Shown: positions 26,064 through 34,932, numbered from the stretch's first letter. The stretch is 64,000 nucleotides of DNA from Pseudomonas juntendi (GCF_009932375.1 NZ_BLJG01000106.1:19635-83634); one strand, 5' to 3'. Program-made: numbers and translations. The notes: generated by a model from the letters alone, not told the origin.

Positions 26064-26084
26064 ACCTACAGACAAGGGGGCCAG

Positions 26085-27221
26085 ATGACGGCGCTTTTTG
26101 AAATGCGGATTCGCCTGGGAGACGACCCAGGCAGTTTTGATGAGTTCAAGGTGTTGCGCGGCGAGCTGGCCAAGCTTGATCACCCCGCGTGCCCTGATGT
26201 CGACTGGGCAAAAGTCGAAGCATTGTGCTTGAGGCTCTTCGAGCGGAACGGGGTGGAGTTGCAGACGGCAGTGTCCTTCATCCTGGCGCGTAGTTACCGT
26301 GCAGGGCTCGCGGGTTTGACCGAGGGCGTGGCACTGCTCTGTACACTTACGGACGCGTGGCCGCGCTTGTGGCCGTTGCAAGCTTCATCCCGTATCGATC
26401 TCATCGCCTGGTTGTTTGCCCGTTTGCATCCTTTGGTCCGAATGCTGGAGTGGGGCGGAGCGAGCCTGGTGACGCTGGGGGAACTGATTACTGAACTGGG
26501 GCGGCTGGAGCGTCGCCTGGAGCAGCTTGGCCACGCCCCCTTGGCCTCGCTGAAGGTGTTCCGACAGCAGGTCAGCAGCGTGATGCAGCGCATGTCGGGA
26601 GGCCGCGACGTGCCGATGCCGCTTGCGTTGCAACCATGGGGGTCACCCGCTACGCCAGCGCTTAGCCCACAGATCGCCGCAGTGGTCTCAGCACCACCGG
26701 CCTACAGTTTTGTGGTCGAGCCTGTGGTGCAGAAGCGCGCGGTATTGCCGTGGCTGCTGGTACTGTCGGTCTCCTGCGTTTTTGCGGGATGGTTAGGCTG
26801 GCAAGAATGGGCATCCAGGCAAATCAAAAACGCCCCCATGCCTGAGCCGATCCAACTCGATAGCCTGAACCTGTTCGAGCCGGGCAGTGCCGAACTGAAA
26901 CCAGGTTCTACCAAAGCGCTGATCAATGCACTGGTGGGTATCAAGGCTCAACCGGGTTGGCTGATCGTGATCTCCGGGCACGCGGACGCACGGGGTGATG
27001 CGGCCAGAAACCTCGACCTGTCCAGAGCCCGTGCCTTGGCCGTGCGCGACTGGATGCAGCGCATGGGAAACATCCCGGACAGTTGCTTCGCTGTGCAAGG
27101 TGTTGCCGCCAGCCAGCCAGTCAGTAGCAATGCTACCCGGCTTGGGCGCGCTGAGAATCGGCGCGTGGATATCCGAATGCTGCCACAGAGCAGCGCGTGC
27201 AACGATCTCGCCGACCTTTGA
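26085..27221 (+). CDS. TssA-like / OmpA chimera, T6SS-associated
   Basis: This 378-residue protein joins an ImpA-type N-terminal domain (about 1-165, with LTEGVALLCTLTDAWPRLWP) to a single membrane segment (about 218-238) and a C-terminal OmpA peptidoglycan-binding domain (about 260-370, with ISGHADARGDAARNL and RAENRRVDIRM). It would place a TssA-like domain in the cytoplasm and a cell-wall anchor in the periplasm. It closes the cluster. Its OmpA domain is close to that of the protein at 4929, which implies duplication of one domain within the cluster. Confidence 0.82.
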   Translation: MTALFEMRIRLGDDPGSFDEFKVLRGELAKLDHPACPDVDWAKVEALCLRLFERNGVELQTAVSFILARSYRAGLAGLTEGVALLCTLTDAWPRLWPLQASSRIDLIAWLFARLHPLVRMLEWGGASLVTLGELITELGRLERRLEQLGHAPLASLKVFRQQVSSVMQRMSGGRDVPMPLALQPWGSPATPALSPQIAAVVSAPPAYSFVVEPVVQKRAVLPWLLVLSVSCVFAGWLGWQEWASRQIKNAPMPEPIQLDSLNLFEPGSAELKPGSTKALINALVGIKAQPGWLIVISGHADARGDAARNLDLSRARALAVRDWMQRMGNIPDSCFAVQGVAASQPVSSNATRLGRAENRRVDIRMLPQSSACNDLADL

Positions 27222-27291
27222 CACACAAGGTAGTGCGTAACTGAACATCCAGGCCGTGTGCCAAAAGAAAGCGTAGTTTCGATAGCGGACA

Positions 27292-28965
27292 CTAGGAACT
27301 GCTCAACGCCATGCCAGCGATATAGCCAAAGGTCATGCCCGGCCCCAGGGTAATACCGCCGCTCGGGTAGTGCCCGCCCATCACGCTGTGCATATCGTTG
27401 CCCACCGCATACAGCCCGGGAATAGGCTGCGCCTGCTCGTTCAGCACCCGGGCCGCCGCGTCTGTCGCCAGACCGGCAAAAGTGCCAAGGCTGCCGGGCG
27501 ACAGCCTGACCGCGTAGAACGGCCCGTTCAGCAGGGGCCGTAGCGAGGGGTTGGGCCCGTGCAACGGTTCCCCTTGGGCGCGGTTATAGGCTGACGCGCC
27601 GCGGCCGTAAACGGGGTCCAGGCCCTGGGCCGCATGCTGGTTAAACGCCGCCACCGTGCACTGCAACTGCGCCGCATCGATGCCACAGCGCTGCGCCAGT
27701 TGGGCCAGGCTGTCGCCCTTGTGCAAGTAGCCACAGCGTTGGTAGATGCGGGTGGGGAACGGAAAGGGTTTGGCCCAGCCAATGCCATAGCGCCGTTGCG
27801 CGGCATGGTCGCAGATCAGCCAGGCCTGCGCCGGCTCGCCCTGCGGCGTGGCGGCGAACAATGCATTCATGAAGTCGTGGTAGCAATCGGCCTCGTTGGC
27901 GAAGCGCCGGCCATCGCTGCGTACCGCAATGAAACCGGGTTTGGCGCGGTCGACCAGGTGTGGAAAGTGGCCATGACTGCCATCGCGGCGTGGCACCTGC
28001 GACACGGGTGCCCAAGCCCCGGCATGGGCACCGCAGCTATGTACCTGGCCACCGGCCTGTTCGCCCAGGCGCAGGCCGTCCCCGGTGTTTTCCCGGGGCG
28101 CGGCAGAATAATGCTGGTGACCTTGCGGCGCATGCGGCACCAGTTGCGCAATACGCTGACGATCATGCGGGAAGCCCCCGCAAGCCAGCACCACGCCACG
28201 GCGCGCATGAATCACCTGGCCGTCGGCAAACTGTGCGCCGCCGACCCGGCCTGAGCCCAGCAGGCGCGTGGCCGCCTTGCCGGTCAGCACGGTCACGCCC
28301 AGATCGAGCGCACTGCGCAGCAGGCGTGCCACCAGCGCGTTGCCATTGACCAGCTGCTGGCCGCGACGGTGCAGCAGCAGATCGCGGCCATGGCGCAGCA
28401 GCCGCCTGCCGACATGCATGGCCGCCTTGGGCGAGCGGGTGGCGTTGAAGAAGGCGGCCATGTCGGCGCCCCCGGCAATGCCCATGCCGGCCAGGCTGAC
28501 AATGTCCAGCGGCGGGCGCAGCTTGCGCAGCCAAGGCCCCAGCCGGCGCCCGTCGTAGGGCAGTGCGCACAGCGAGCGGCCGCCGCGCGCACTGCCGTCA
28601 CCTGCGTGCATGTCGGGCATGCGGCTGCCGCTTTGAAACTGCACGGCAGTGTGCCGCTGGAAAAACGCCACCATTTCCGGGCCGTGGTGCAGAAACGCCC
28701 GTTGGCGTGCATCCAGTTCACTGACATGGGTTTGCGCGCGCAGGTAGCGCTCCGGGGCGTCGCCCGTCTCGACGATGCCCTCGGCAACGGCCAGCGGGTT
28801 GCGGGGTATCCACAGCCAGCCGCCCGACCAGGCGCTGGTGCCACCCAGGTGGGTGGCCTTTTCGGCGATGATTACCTGCTGGCCATGGTGGGCCGCAGTC
28901 ACGGCGGCCGCCAGGCCCGCGGCACCAGCGCCGATGACCAGTACGTCGCATTGCAGAGGTTGCAT
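27292..28965 (-). CDS. FAD-dependent oxidoreductase (fumarate reductase/ketosteroid dehydrogenase type)
   Basis: This 557-residue flavoprotein has the N-terminal dinucleotide-binding motif VLVIGAGAAGLAAAV (residues 9-23), HLGGTSAWSGG near 38-48, and a C-terminal FAD signature GLYAVGNDMHSVMGGHYPSG. These place it in the FAD-binding-2 family, which reduces or desaturates C-C bonds next to a carbonyl. The substrate is unknown. It is the last gene of a four-gene minus-strand operon and a paralogue of the protein at 29312. It converges on the T6SS cluster. Confidence 0.85.
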   Translation of the reverse strand: MQPLQCDVLVIGAGAAGLAAAVTAAHHGQQVIIAEKATHLGGTSAWSGGWLWIPRNPLAVAEGIVETGDAPERYLRAQTHVSELDARQRAFLHHGPEMVAFFQRHTAVQFQSGSRMPDMHAGDGSARGGRSLCALPYDGRRLGPWLRKLRPPLDIVSLAGMGIAGGADMAAFFNATRSPKAAMHVGRRLLRHGRDLLLHRRGQQLVNGNALVARLLRSALDLGVTVLTGKAATRLLGSGRVGGAQFADGQVIHARRGVVLACGGFPHDRQRIAQLVPHAPQGHQHYSAAPRENTGDGLRLGEQAGGQVHSCGAHAGAWAPVSQVPRRDGSHGHFPHLVDRAKPGFIAVRSDGRRFANEADCYHDFMNALFAATPQGEPAQAWLICDHAAQRRYGIGWAKPFPFPTRIYQRCGYLHKGDSLAQLAQRCGIDAAQLQCTVAAFNQHAAQGLDPVYGRGASAYNRAQGEPLHGPNPSLRPLLNGPFYAVRLSPGSLGTFAGLATDAAARVLNEQAQPIPGLYAVGNDMHSVMGGHYPSGGITLGPGMTFGYIAGMALSSS

Positions 28966-29006
28966 GGCGTGGTTCCGTAAGGGCGGTGAGAAGGGGTGTG
29001 CAGGGT

Positions 29007-29327
29007 TTACTGCAAGGGCGAAAAACCGGTGGGCCGCATCAGCCGTGAGTGCAGGCGCACGACTGCCCCCAGCTCCCGGTTGCGCCGCGAGAATTCCGTC
29101 CAGCGTGGGTCCGCCGCCATGGCCGCCCGGCGCGCCATGCGCTCGTCCAGGCTGCTATAGCCCCAGATATGCACCACCTGGTTGACGTCGCCGAACTCGC
29201 TGGTGAAAAAGCCCACCAGGTTGCCCAAATGTTCGCTTTGCACCTCCAGCGCGTGGCTCTGGTACAGCGCGAGCCAGTCGGCCATTTTCAGGGGGTCGAG
29301 GGTGTAGGTTCTCAGTTCGTAGTACAT
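29007..29327 (-). CDS. NIPSNAP-family protein
   Basis: This 106-residue protein matches the NIPSNAP fold, a dimeric alpha-beta barrel: it begins YYELRTYTLDPLKMADWLALY and contains NQVVHIWGYSSLDERMARRA. Family members are small accessory proteins in catabolic operons and their biochemistry is poorly defined. Its start overlaps the stop of the second FAD oxidoreductase by 16 bp, so the two are co-translated. Confidence 0.85.
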   Translation of the reverse strand: MYYELRTYTLDPLKMADWLALYQSHALEVQSEHLGNLVGFFTSEFGDVNQVVHIWGYSSLDERMARRAAMAADPRWTEFSRRNRELGAVVRLHSRLMRPTGFSPLQ

Positions 29328-31045
29328 GCTGGGGTCTCCGTGGGGGTGGTGGGCGCCTGAAGGCGCGCAGCGATGTGGTTGGCAGCGAGCCAGCCGAACG
29401 TCAGGGCAGGGCCCAGGGTGATGCCGGGCCCGGGGTAGGTGCCTTTCATCAGTGAGTTCATGTCGTTGCCAACCGCGTACAACCCGGCGATGGGCTGACC
29501 GTTGCGGTTCAGTACATTGGCATCGGTGTTGGTGACCAGGCCGCAGGCCGAACCGAGGTCGCCGGTGTGGAGGCGGATGGCATAGAACGGCGCGCGGGTG
29601 AGCGGCGCCAGGCAGGGGTTGGGTTGGTGCTGCGGGTCGCCCATGTAGCGGTTGTAGCTGTTGCCGCCTTTGCCGAATGCACGGTCGGTGCCCGTGGCGG
29701 CATCACGGTTGAACTGTTCGAGGGTGCGGGCAAGCCCCTCCGGGTCCACGCCGATGGCCTGGGCCAGGGCTTGCGCTGTGGTCGCCCGGTACAGGTAGCC
29801 GGCATCGACCAGCGCCTGGTTGTTCACGGGGCTGGGCCGCGCCAGGCCCAGGCCATAGCGGTGCATCGCCTGGCCATCACAGACCAGCCAGCAACTGTTG
29901 ATGCCTTTGGCGAACATCGTCTGCACGAAATGGTGATACGAGTCGGATTCGTTGACGAAGCGCCGGCCGCTGGCGTCTACCGCAATCACGCCGGGTTTGG
30001 CGCGGTCGGTCACCAGGTGCGGGAAACGTTCGTGGCGACCGTCGGCATGGCGCAGTTCGGAAACCGGTGCCCAGAAGAAGTTCGCCGCCAGGCCGTCGCC
30101 AACCGCGGCGGCCACTGCCTGGCCAAGGCGCAGTGCGGCACCGTCGTTGCTCGGCGGTGACATGCTCAGGTGCGCGCCCGCTTGCGCTGGGCGGTAGCTG
30201 GCGGCCAGCGCGCCAGCGGCGAACCCACCCATGGCGCACACCACGCCGCCACGGGCCATTACCCGTTCGCGGCGCCCGTCACGCTGTATCACCACGCCGG
30301 TGACCCTGCCGCACTCGGTGATCAGCTCCACGGCGGCGCTCTTCAACCACAGTTGCGTGCCATGGGCGAAGGCGCTGGTGGCGAGCCGGGCGACCAGTGC
30401 GTTGCCGGTCGTCAGCCGCGTGCCGCGCGGGTGCTGCAGCCTGTCCCGCCCATAGCGGGCCAACAGCTTCAGGCAGTGCCACAGTGACCGGGGCGAGCGG
30501 CGCATGCTGAGAAAGTGCTGGATGTCCACGCGGTTGACCATCATGCCGCCGAACAGCAGCATGCCCGGCGGTGGCATCTGCAGCGCTTTGAAATGTGCAC
30601 CGAGTCGCCTGCCGTCGTATTCGACCATTTCCAGCGCGCGGCCAAACTCGGTGGCGCCGGGGGCGTGCGGGTAGTAATCCGGCGAGTGCGGGCGCAGGGA
30701 ATAGCGCAATTCGGTGTGTTGCTCCAGCCAGCGCAGCGCCTGGTGACCTTGCTCGATGAAGGCGTCGGCCAGGGCTGCGTCGTAGCCGTCACCAATCACG
30801 TGTTTGAGATAGGTGCGCATGGCCTCGGGGGAGTCTTCGGCCCCCGCCGCGCGCGCCTGGTCGGTGCCGTACAGCCACACGGCACCGCCAGAAATGGCCG
30901 AAGTGCCACCGAAGTGCCCGGCCTTCTCCACCACCAGCACTTTCAGCCCGCGGTAGGCGGCCGTAGCGGCGGTGGCAAAGCCGCCGGCGCCACTGCCCAG
31001 CACAACCAGGTCGTAGCTATGTGAAGCTGCTTCATGAGTCGCCAT
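29312..31045 (-). CDS. FAD-dependent oxidoreductase, paralogue of 27292-28965
   Basis: This 577-residue flavoprotein shares the layout of the neighbouring enzyme: LVVLGSGAGGFATAATAAYR near the N-terminus, HFGGTSAISGG, and the C-terminal GLYAVGNDMNSLMKGTYPG with GITLGPALTFG. It belongs to the FAD-binding-2 family (3-ketosteroid dehydrogenase or fumarate reductase flavoprotein type). Two related enzymes in one operon may act on successive intermediates or form a pair. It lies 4 bp after the shikimate-dehydrogenase-like gene. Confidence 0.85.
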   Translation of the reverse strand: MATHEAASHSYDLVVLGSGAGGFATAATAAYRGLKVLVVEKAGHFGGTSAISGGAVWLYGTDQARAAGAEDSPEAMRTYLKHVIGDGYDAALADAFIEQGHQALRWLEQHTELRYSLRPHSPDYYPHAPGATEFGRALEMVEYDGRRLGAHFKALQMPPPGMLLFGGMMVNRVDIQHFLSMRRSPRSLWHCLKLLARYGRDRLQHPRGTRLTTGNALVARLATSAFAHGTQLWLKSAAVELITECGRVTGVVIQRDGRRERVMARGGVVCAMGGFAAGALAASYRPAQAGAHLSMSPPSNDGAALRLGQAVAAAVGDGLAANFFWAPVSELRHADGRHERFPHLVTDRAKPGVIAVDASGRRFVNESDSYHHFVQTMFAKGINSCWLVCDGQAMHRYGLGLARPSPVNNQALVDAGYLYRATTAQALAQAIGVDPEGLARTLEQFNRDAATGTDRAFGKGGNSYNRYMGDPQHQPNPCLAPLTRAPFYAIRLHTGDLGSACGLVTNTDANVLNRNGQPIAGLYAVGNDMNSLMKGTYPGPGITLGPALTFGWLAANHIAARLQAPTTPTETPACTTN

Positions 31046-31049
31046 GGCT

Positions 31050-31859
31050 TCAGATCTCCAGCGGCGTCACGCCCATGAAGGCGCCCAGATGGCCGAGTTG
31101 GGCAAAGGCCATTTCCGGCCCTGTCTGGATGTTGCAGCCGACCTGGCGGGCGCGGTTGAGCAGCGGGGTGATCTCGGGCGCAGTGACCACGTCGGCTACC
31201 AGGGTTTCGGGCAGCAAGGTGGCCAGCAAGGCGGCGGACAATGGCAACTCGGCACGGCTGCCCATTCCAACCGGAGAGGCATTGGCCAGCAGGTCGAAGC
31301 CTTCGAGCCCATTGAACGCTGTGTGGACCGTGAGCCCGCGGAAGGCAGTGCCAAGCAGGTCGCACAGTGCGCCCAGGCGCTCGCTGCTGGGGTCGCTGAG
31401 GGTAATACTGCCGATGCCGGCCTCGGCCAAGGCATAGGCGATGGCGCTGCCGACGCCACCACAGCCGATCACCAGTGCACGCTTGCCCGTTGGCACGAAG
31501 CCATGCTTGCGCGCAGCACCGAGGAAGCCGGCGCCGTCAACGTTGTCACCCAGCAAACGGCCGTCGCGCTCGCGGCGCACCACATTGACCGAGCCCAAGG
31601 CCGCAGCGCGTTCGCTCAGGGCATCCAGGCGCTTGGCCAGGGCCTGCTTGTACGGCACGGTGACCACGCAACCGCGCAGGTTTTGCCAACCGCGCAGGGC
31701 ACCGACAAAGCTGTCCAGCGCTGCCTCGTGCAAATCGATGGGCAGCATGGCGACATCGCGGTGGTGGTTGGCGAACCAGGTGTTGAAGTTTTCCGGGGAC
31801 TTCACCTGGGCGATGGGGGCACCGACGATGGCGACCAGTTCAGTGGAACCACGAATCAT
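31050..31859 (-). CDS. Shikimate/quinate dehydrogenase-like protein
   Basis: This 269-residue protein has an AroE-type fold: an N-terminal substrate domain opening with VAIVGAPIAQVKSPENFN, a catalytic Lys-containing VTVPYKQA, and the nucleotide-binding GCGGVGSAIAYALAEAG near 135. The substrate motif reads VKSPENFN in place of the SxSP..HN of biosynthetic AroE, so it is probably a catabolic or RifI-like paralogue. ATG 31859 is chosen; the open frame upstream runs through the divergent promoter. It is the first gene of the operon and faces the IclR regulator. Confidence 0.82.
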   Translation of the reverse strand: MIRGSTELVAIVGAPIAQVKSPENFNTWFANHHRDVAMLPIDLHEAALDSFVGALRGWQNLRGCVVTVPYKQALAKRLDALSERAAALGSVNVVRRERDGRLLGDNVDGAGFLGAARKHGFVPTGKRALVIGCGGVGSAIAYALAEAGIGSITLSDPSSERLGALCDLLGTAFRGLTVHTAFNGLEGFDLLANASPVGMGSRAELPLSAALLATLLPETLVADVVTAPEITPLLNRARQVGCNIQTGPEMAFAQLGHLGAFMGVTPLEI

Positions 31860-31940
31860 GCTGACCTCATTATTGGCGTTGTTGTGGCACCAAGGTTGAG
31901 GCAGTACAACGCAGACAACAATGCGCTTGGCGGTGACTTG

Positions 31941-31975
31941 ATGCGATAATCGCAACCATGCTCCGTTTATCGCAT
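31941..31975. promoter_or_regulatory. Three-half-site operator between catabolic operon and iclR-type gene
   Basis: TGCGAT (31942-31947) and ATCGCA (31949-31954) form a palindrome. A third ATCGCA lies at 31969-31974, exactly 20 bp further as a direct repeat. The outer arms ATGCGATAA and TTATCGCAT also form a perfect 9-bp inverted repeat. A palindrome plus a direct repeat is the layout known for PobR/PcaU-type IclR regulators, so this is the likely binding site of the neighbouring regulator. Confidence 0.7.
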
Positions 31976-32012
31976 TGATCGGCCCGATTAGCTTCCAGCC
32001 CTGAGGTAAGGC

Positions 32013-32783
32013 ATGCCCACCCCCGTCATTCATCCCCGCGACCTTATCGCCGGCCTGCAAAAGGGCCTGGCCCTGATGCAAGTGTTCAGTGCCGAGCAGC
32101 CGCGCCTCAGTGTGCCGCAAGCCGCCCGCCTGTCAGGCCTCACCCCCAGCGCTGCGCGGCGTTTTTTGTTGACCTTGGTGCATGAGGGCTTCGCCCAGAC
32201 CGACAGCCGTGAGTACTGGCTTACGCCCAAGGCCTTGCGCCTTGGGCAGGCCTATGTGGACTCGGCGCAATTGCCGCGCATGCTGCGGCCAATCATCGAG
32301 CAGGTGGCGCGGCAGACCCAGGAGCATGTGTCGGTTGGCACCCGCGATGGGGACGAAATCATCCATCTGGTGCGCAGCCGCTACAGCCATGTGGCGTCGT
32401 TATCGATCCGGCCAGGTTCGCGGGTGCCGATGTATTGCACGGCCGGGGGACGGGTGTGGCTGGCCTGGCTGGGGGAGGGCGCGCAGGCTGAATACTTTGC
32501 GCGCAACGCGTTGCAGGCGTTGACGCCGTATACGCAGACTGACCCTGTGCTGCTGCAGGCCGAGCTGCAGCGGGTGAAGGCACAAGGGTTCTGCATTGTC
32601 GACCAGGAATATGAAATCGGCATGCGCGTGCTGGGTGTGCCGTTGCTGGATCGCGCCGGCCAGTTGCAGGCGACGCTGACCATTACCACCCATGCCTCAC
32701 GCTTGAGCATGGATGAAATCCGCTTGCGCTATCTACCGGCATTGTACGAGGCCCAAGCATTGTTGCGGCCGGTGCTGGGTTGA
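32013..32783 (+). CDS. IclR-family transcriptional regulator
   Basis: This 256-residue regulator has an N-terminal winged helix (about 15-75, with LSVPQAARLSGLTPSAARRF) and a C-terminal effector domain (SVGTRDGDEIIHLVRS, PGSRVPMYCTAGGRVWLA). It resembles the PcaR/PobR/CatR branch that controls aromatic or hydroaromatic acid catabolism. It diverges from the dehydrogenase operon and the intergenic region holds a matching operator. The effector is probably a quinate- or shikimate-like acid, an inference from the neighbour. Confidence 0.9.
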   Translation: MPTPVIHPRDLIAGLQKGLALMQVFSAEQPRLSVPQAARLSGLTPSAARRFLLTLVHEGFAQTDSREYWLTPKALRLGQAYVDSAQLPRMLRPIIEQVARQTQEHVSVGTRDGDEIIHLVRSRYSHVASLSIRPGSRVPMYCTAGGRVWLAWLGEGAQAEYFARNALQALTPYTQTDPVLLQAELQRVKAQGFCIVDQEYEIGMRVLGVPLLDRAGQLQATLTITTHASRLSMDEIRLRYLPALYEAQALLRPVLG

Positions 32784-32795
32784 GCCCAGCACCGC
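32771..32795. terminator. Bidirectional hairpin between converging genes
   Basis: CGGTGCTGGG and CCCAGCACCG form a perfect 10-bp stem with a 5-nt loop. The stop codon of the IclR gene lies in the loop region, and the ABC transporter gene ends 13 bp away on the other strand. It probably serves both transcripts. No strong U-run is present on either side. Confidence 0.6.
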
Positions 32796-32807
32796 AGGCC
32801 GCCGGTT

Positions 32808-34658
32808 CTACAGGGCGTCGGCCATAGCTTGGTCTTCGCCCAGGAAGCCGCCACTCTGGTGCTGCCACAGCCGCGCGTAAGTCCCTTGTTTGGCCAGCAG
32901 TTCGGCGTGAGTGCCTTGCTCGATGATGCGCCCCTCGTCCATCACGATCAGCCGGTCCATGGCCGCGATCGTCGACAAGCGGTGGGCAATGGCGATGACC
33001 GTCTTGCCCTGCATCATTTCATCCAGGCTCTCCTGAATCGCCACTTCCACTTCCGAGTCCAGCGCACTGGTGGCTTCGTCCAGCAGCAGGATGGGGGCGT
33101 TCTTCAACATCACCCGGGCAATGGCAATGCGCTGGCGTTGCCCCCCAGACAGCTTGATACCGCGCTCGCCCACCAACGTGTCGTAACCACTGTTGCCCTG
33201 GCGGTCGCTGAGCTGGTCGATGAACCCGTCGGCCTGGGCATTGGCTGCGGCGGCGCGGATCTGCGCGTCGGTCGCATCCGGGCGGCCATAGACAATGTTG
33301 TCGCGAATCGAGCGGTGCAGCAGTGAGGTGTCCTGGGTGACCATGCCGATCGCACTGCGCAGGCTGTCCTGGGTGACCTTGGCAATGTTCTGCCCGTCGA
33401 TGCGGATTTCACCTTGGTCCACGTCATAGAAGCGCAGCAACAGGTTGATCAAGGTGGACTTACCGGCACCCGAGCGCCCCACCAGGCCGACTTTCTCGCC
33501 GGGGCGTATGTGCAGGGTCAAGTCGTTGAGCACCTGGCGCTCGCCGTTGTAGTTGAAACTGACCTGGTCAAAACTGACTGCGCCACCTTTGCTCACCAGC
33601 GTGGTCGCATCCGCTGCATCCTGCACCTTGGGGCCGCGGGTCAGGGTCCCCATGCCGTCCTGTACGGTACCGATGTTCTCGAACAGCGAAGTGATCTCCC
33701 ACATGATCCAGTGCGACATGCCGTTGATCCGCAGGGCCATGGCGGTGATCGCGGCTACCGCACCGGCGCCGACCTGGCCCTGGTGCCACAGCCACAGTGC
33801 ATAACCGCCGGCGCCCATGATCAAGGCCACGACCAGCGCCTGGTTGACGATTTCGAACAGGCTGACCAGGCGCATCTGGCGAAAGCCGGTCTGCTTGAAA
33901 TCCTCCATCGCGGCACGCGCGAAATGCGCTTCACGGTTTGAGTGGGAGAACAGTTTCACCGTGGTGATGTTGGTGTAGGCGTCGGAAACCCGCCCGGTCA
34001 TCGACGAGCGGGCATTGGCCTGTTCCTGCCCGACCTTGCCCAGGCGGGGGACGAAATACAGCATGGCCAGGCCGAACAACAGCACCCAGGCAATGAAGGG
34101 CAGCATCAGTTTCAGGGCAAAACCACCGGCCAGGGCGATGATCGCGATGAAGTACACGCCGATTCCGGGCAGGATCTCGATAAGGGTGAACAACACGTCG
34201 CGTACTGCCAGTGCTGTCTGCATCACCTTGGTGGTGACCCGGCCAGAAAATTCGTCGGAGAAGAACGACAAGCTCTGGCGCAGCATCAGCCGATGGAAGT
34301 CCCAGCGCAACCGTAGCGGCAAATTGATTGCCAGCACCTGGTGCTGAACCATGGTGCGCAAGGCCACCAGCCCGACGCTGACCACCAGCACGATACCGAT
34401 GCCCCACAGCACGCGGCTTTCCTCGGGGCTGACCGTGCTGCCCGCCTGCCAGGCGGCCAGCAGGTCCACTACCTGGCCTAGGAAGGCGAAAAGCCAGGCC
34501 TCATAGACCGATACCCCGGCACTGAGCAATGCCAGCACCAGGATGTAACCACGGGCGCCGCGCGTACAGGCCCACATGAAGCGCAACAGCCCCATGGGCG
34601 GCGGTGGCACCTCGTCGGGCGGGAAGGGGTCGAGCCTGCGCTCAAAAATACGAAGCAT
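32808..34658 (-). CDS. ABC exporter, fused permease and ATPase
   Basis: This 616-residue half transporter has an N-terminal six-helix membrane domain (about 25-330) and a C-terminal ATPase with Walker A GRSGAGKST, signature LSGGQRQRIAIAR and Walker B ILLLDEATSALD. It is of the MsbA/lipid-or-multidrug exporter type and would act as a homodimer in the inner membrane. ATG 34658 is chosen because GGAGA lies upstream; the frame extends further without a ribosome binding site. It stands alone, so the substrate cannot be guessed. Confidence 0.88.
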   Translation of the reverse strand: MLRIFERRLDPFPPDEVPPPPMGLLRFMWACTRGARGYILVLALLSAGVSVYEAWLFAFLGQVVDLLAAWQAGSTVSPEESRVLWGIGIVLVVSVGLVALRTMVQHQVLAINLPLRLRWDFHRLMLRQSLSFFSDEFSGRVTTKVMQTALAVRDVLFTLIEILPGIGVYFIAIIALAGGFALKLMLPFIAWVLLFGLAMLYFVPRLGKVGQEQANARSSMTGRVSDAYTNITTVKLFSHSNREAHFARAAMEDFKQTGFRQMRLVSLFEIVNQALVVALIMGAGGYALWLWHQGQVGAGAVAAITAMALRINGMSHWIMWEITSLFENIGTVQDGMGTLTRGPKVQDAADATTLVSKGGAVSFDQVSFNYNGERQVLNDLTLHIRPGEKVGLVGRSGAGKSTLINLLLRFYDVDQGEIRIDGQNIAKVTQDSLRSAIGMVTQDTSLLHRSIRDNIVYGRPDATDAQIRAAAANAQADGFIDQLSDRQGNSGYDTLVGERGIKLSGGQRQRIAIARVMLKNAPILLLDEATSALDSEVEVAIQESLDEMMQGKTVIAIAHRLSTIAAMDRLIVMDEGRIIEQGTHAELLAKQGTYARLWQHQSGGFLGEDQAMADAL

Positions 34659-34765
34659 GCTTGTCTCCGGGCATCTGCTTTGGCGTAACCGGTAACCATA
34701 CAGCACTGGGCGCAATCCGCCTGCCAATAGACACCTGCGGTGCACATTCGATCAAACCGGCAGGC

Positions 34766-34795
34766 TTGACAGGTATCTGCTTCCCCTACCATTAT
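34766..34795 (+). promoter_or_regulatory. Sigma-70-like promoter for the small ORF
   Basis: A perfect -35 TTGACA (34766-34771) is followed after 18 bp by CATTAT (34790-34795), four of six matches to the -10 consensus. Transcription would start near 34802, about 25 bases before the small reading frame. Confidence 0.5.
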
Positions 34796-34826
34796 CCAAC
34801 CATCTCCACGCAACGGGCTTGCCAGC

Positions 34827-34928
34827 ATGTCCATGACCAACCACGCCATCTTCGCTTCGGGCTTCAACGCCCAGGCTGGTGCGTGCGTTGCCGTTGCCAA
34901 GAAATCCAAGAAACAGCCGCTCATCTGA
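34827..34928 (+). CDS. Putative 33-residue small protein
   Basis: The frame encodes 33 residues: MSMTNHAIFASGFNAQAG, then ACVAVAKKSKKQPLI. About four fifths of its third codon positions are G or C, as expected for a real gene in this genome. A consensus-like promoter lies about 25 bases upstream of the ATG, and a strong hairpin follows the stop at 34933-34975. No good Shine-Dalgarno is visible. The basic tail could bind nucleic acid or membrane. I do not recognise it. The transcript might instead be a small RNA. Confidence 0.4.
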   Translation: MSMTNHAIFASGFNAQAGACVAVAKKSKKQPLI

Positions 34929-34932
34929 CCGA

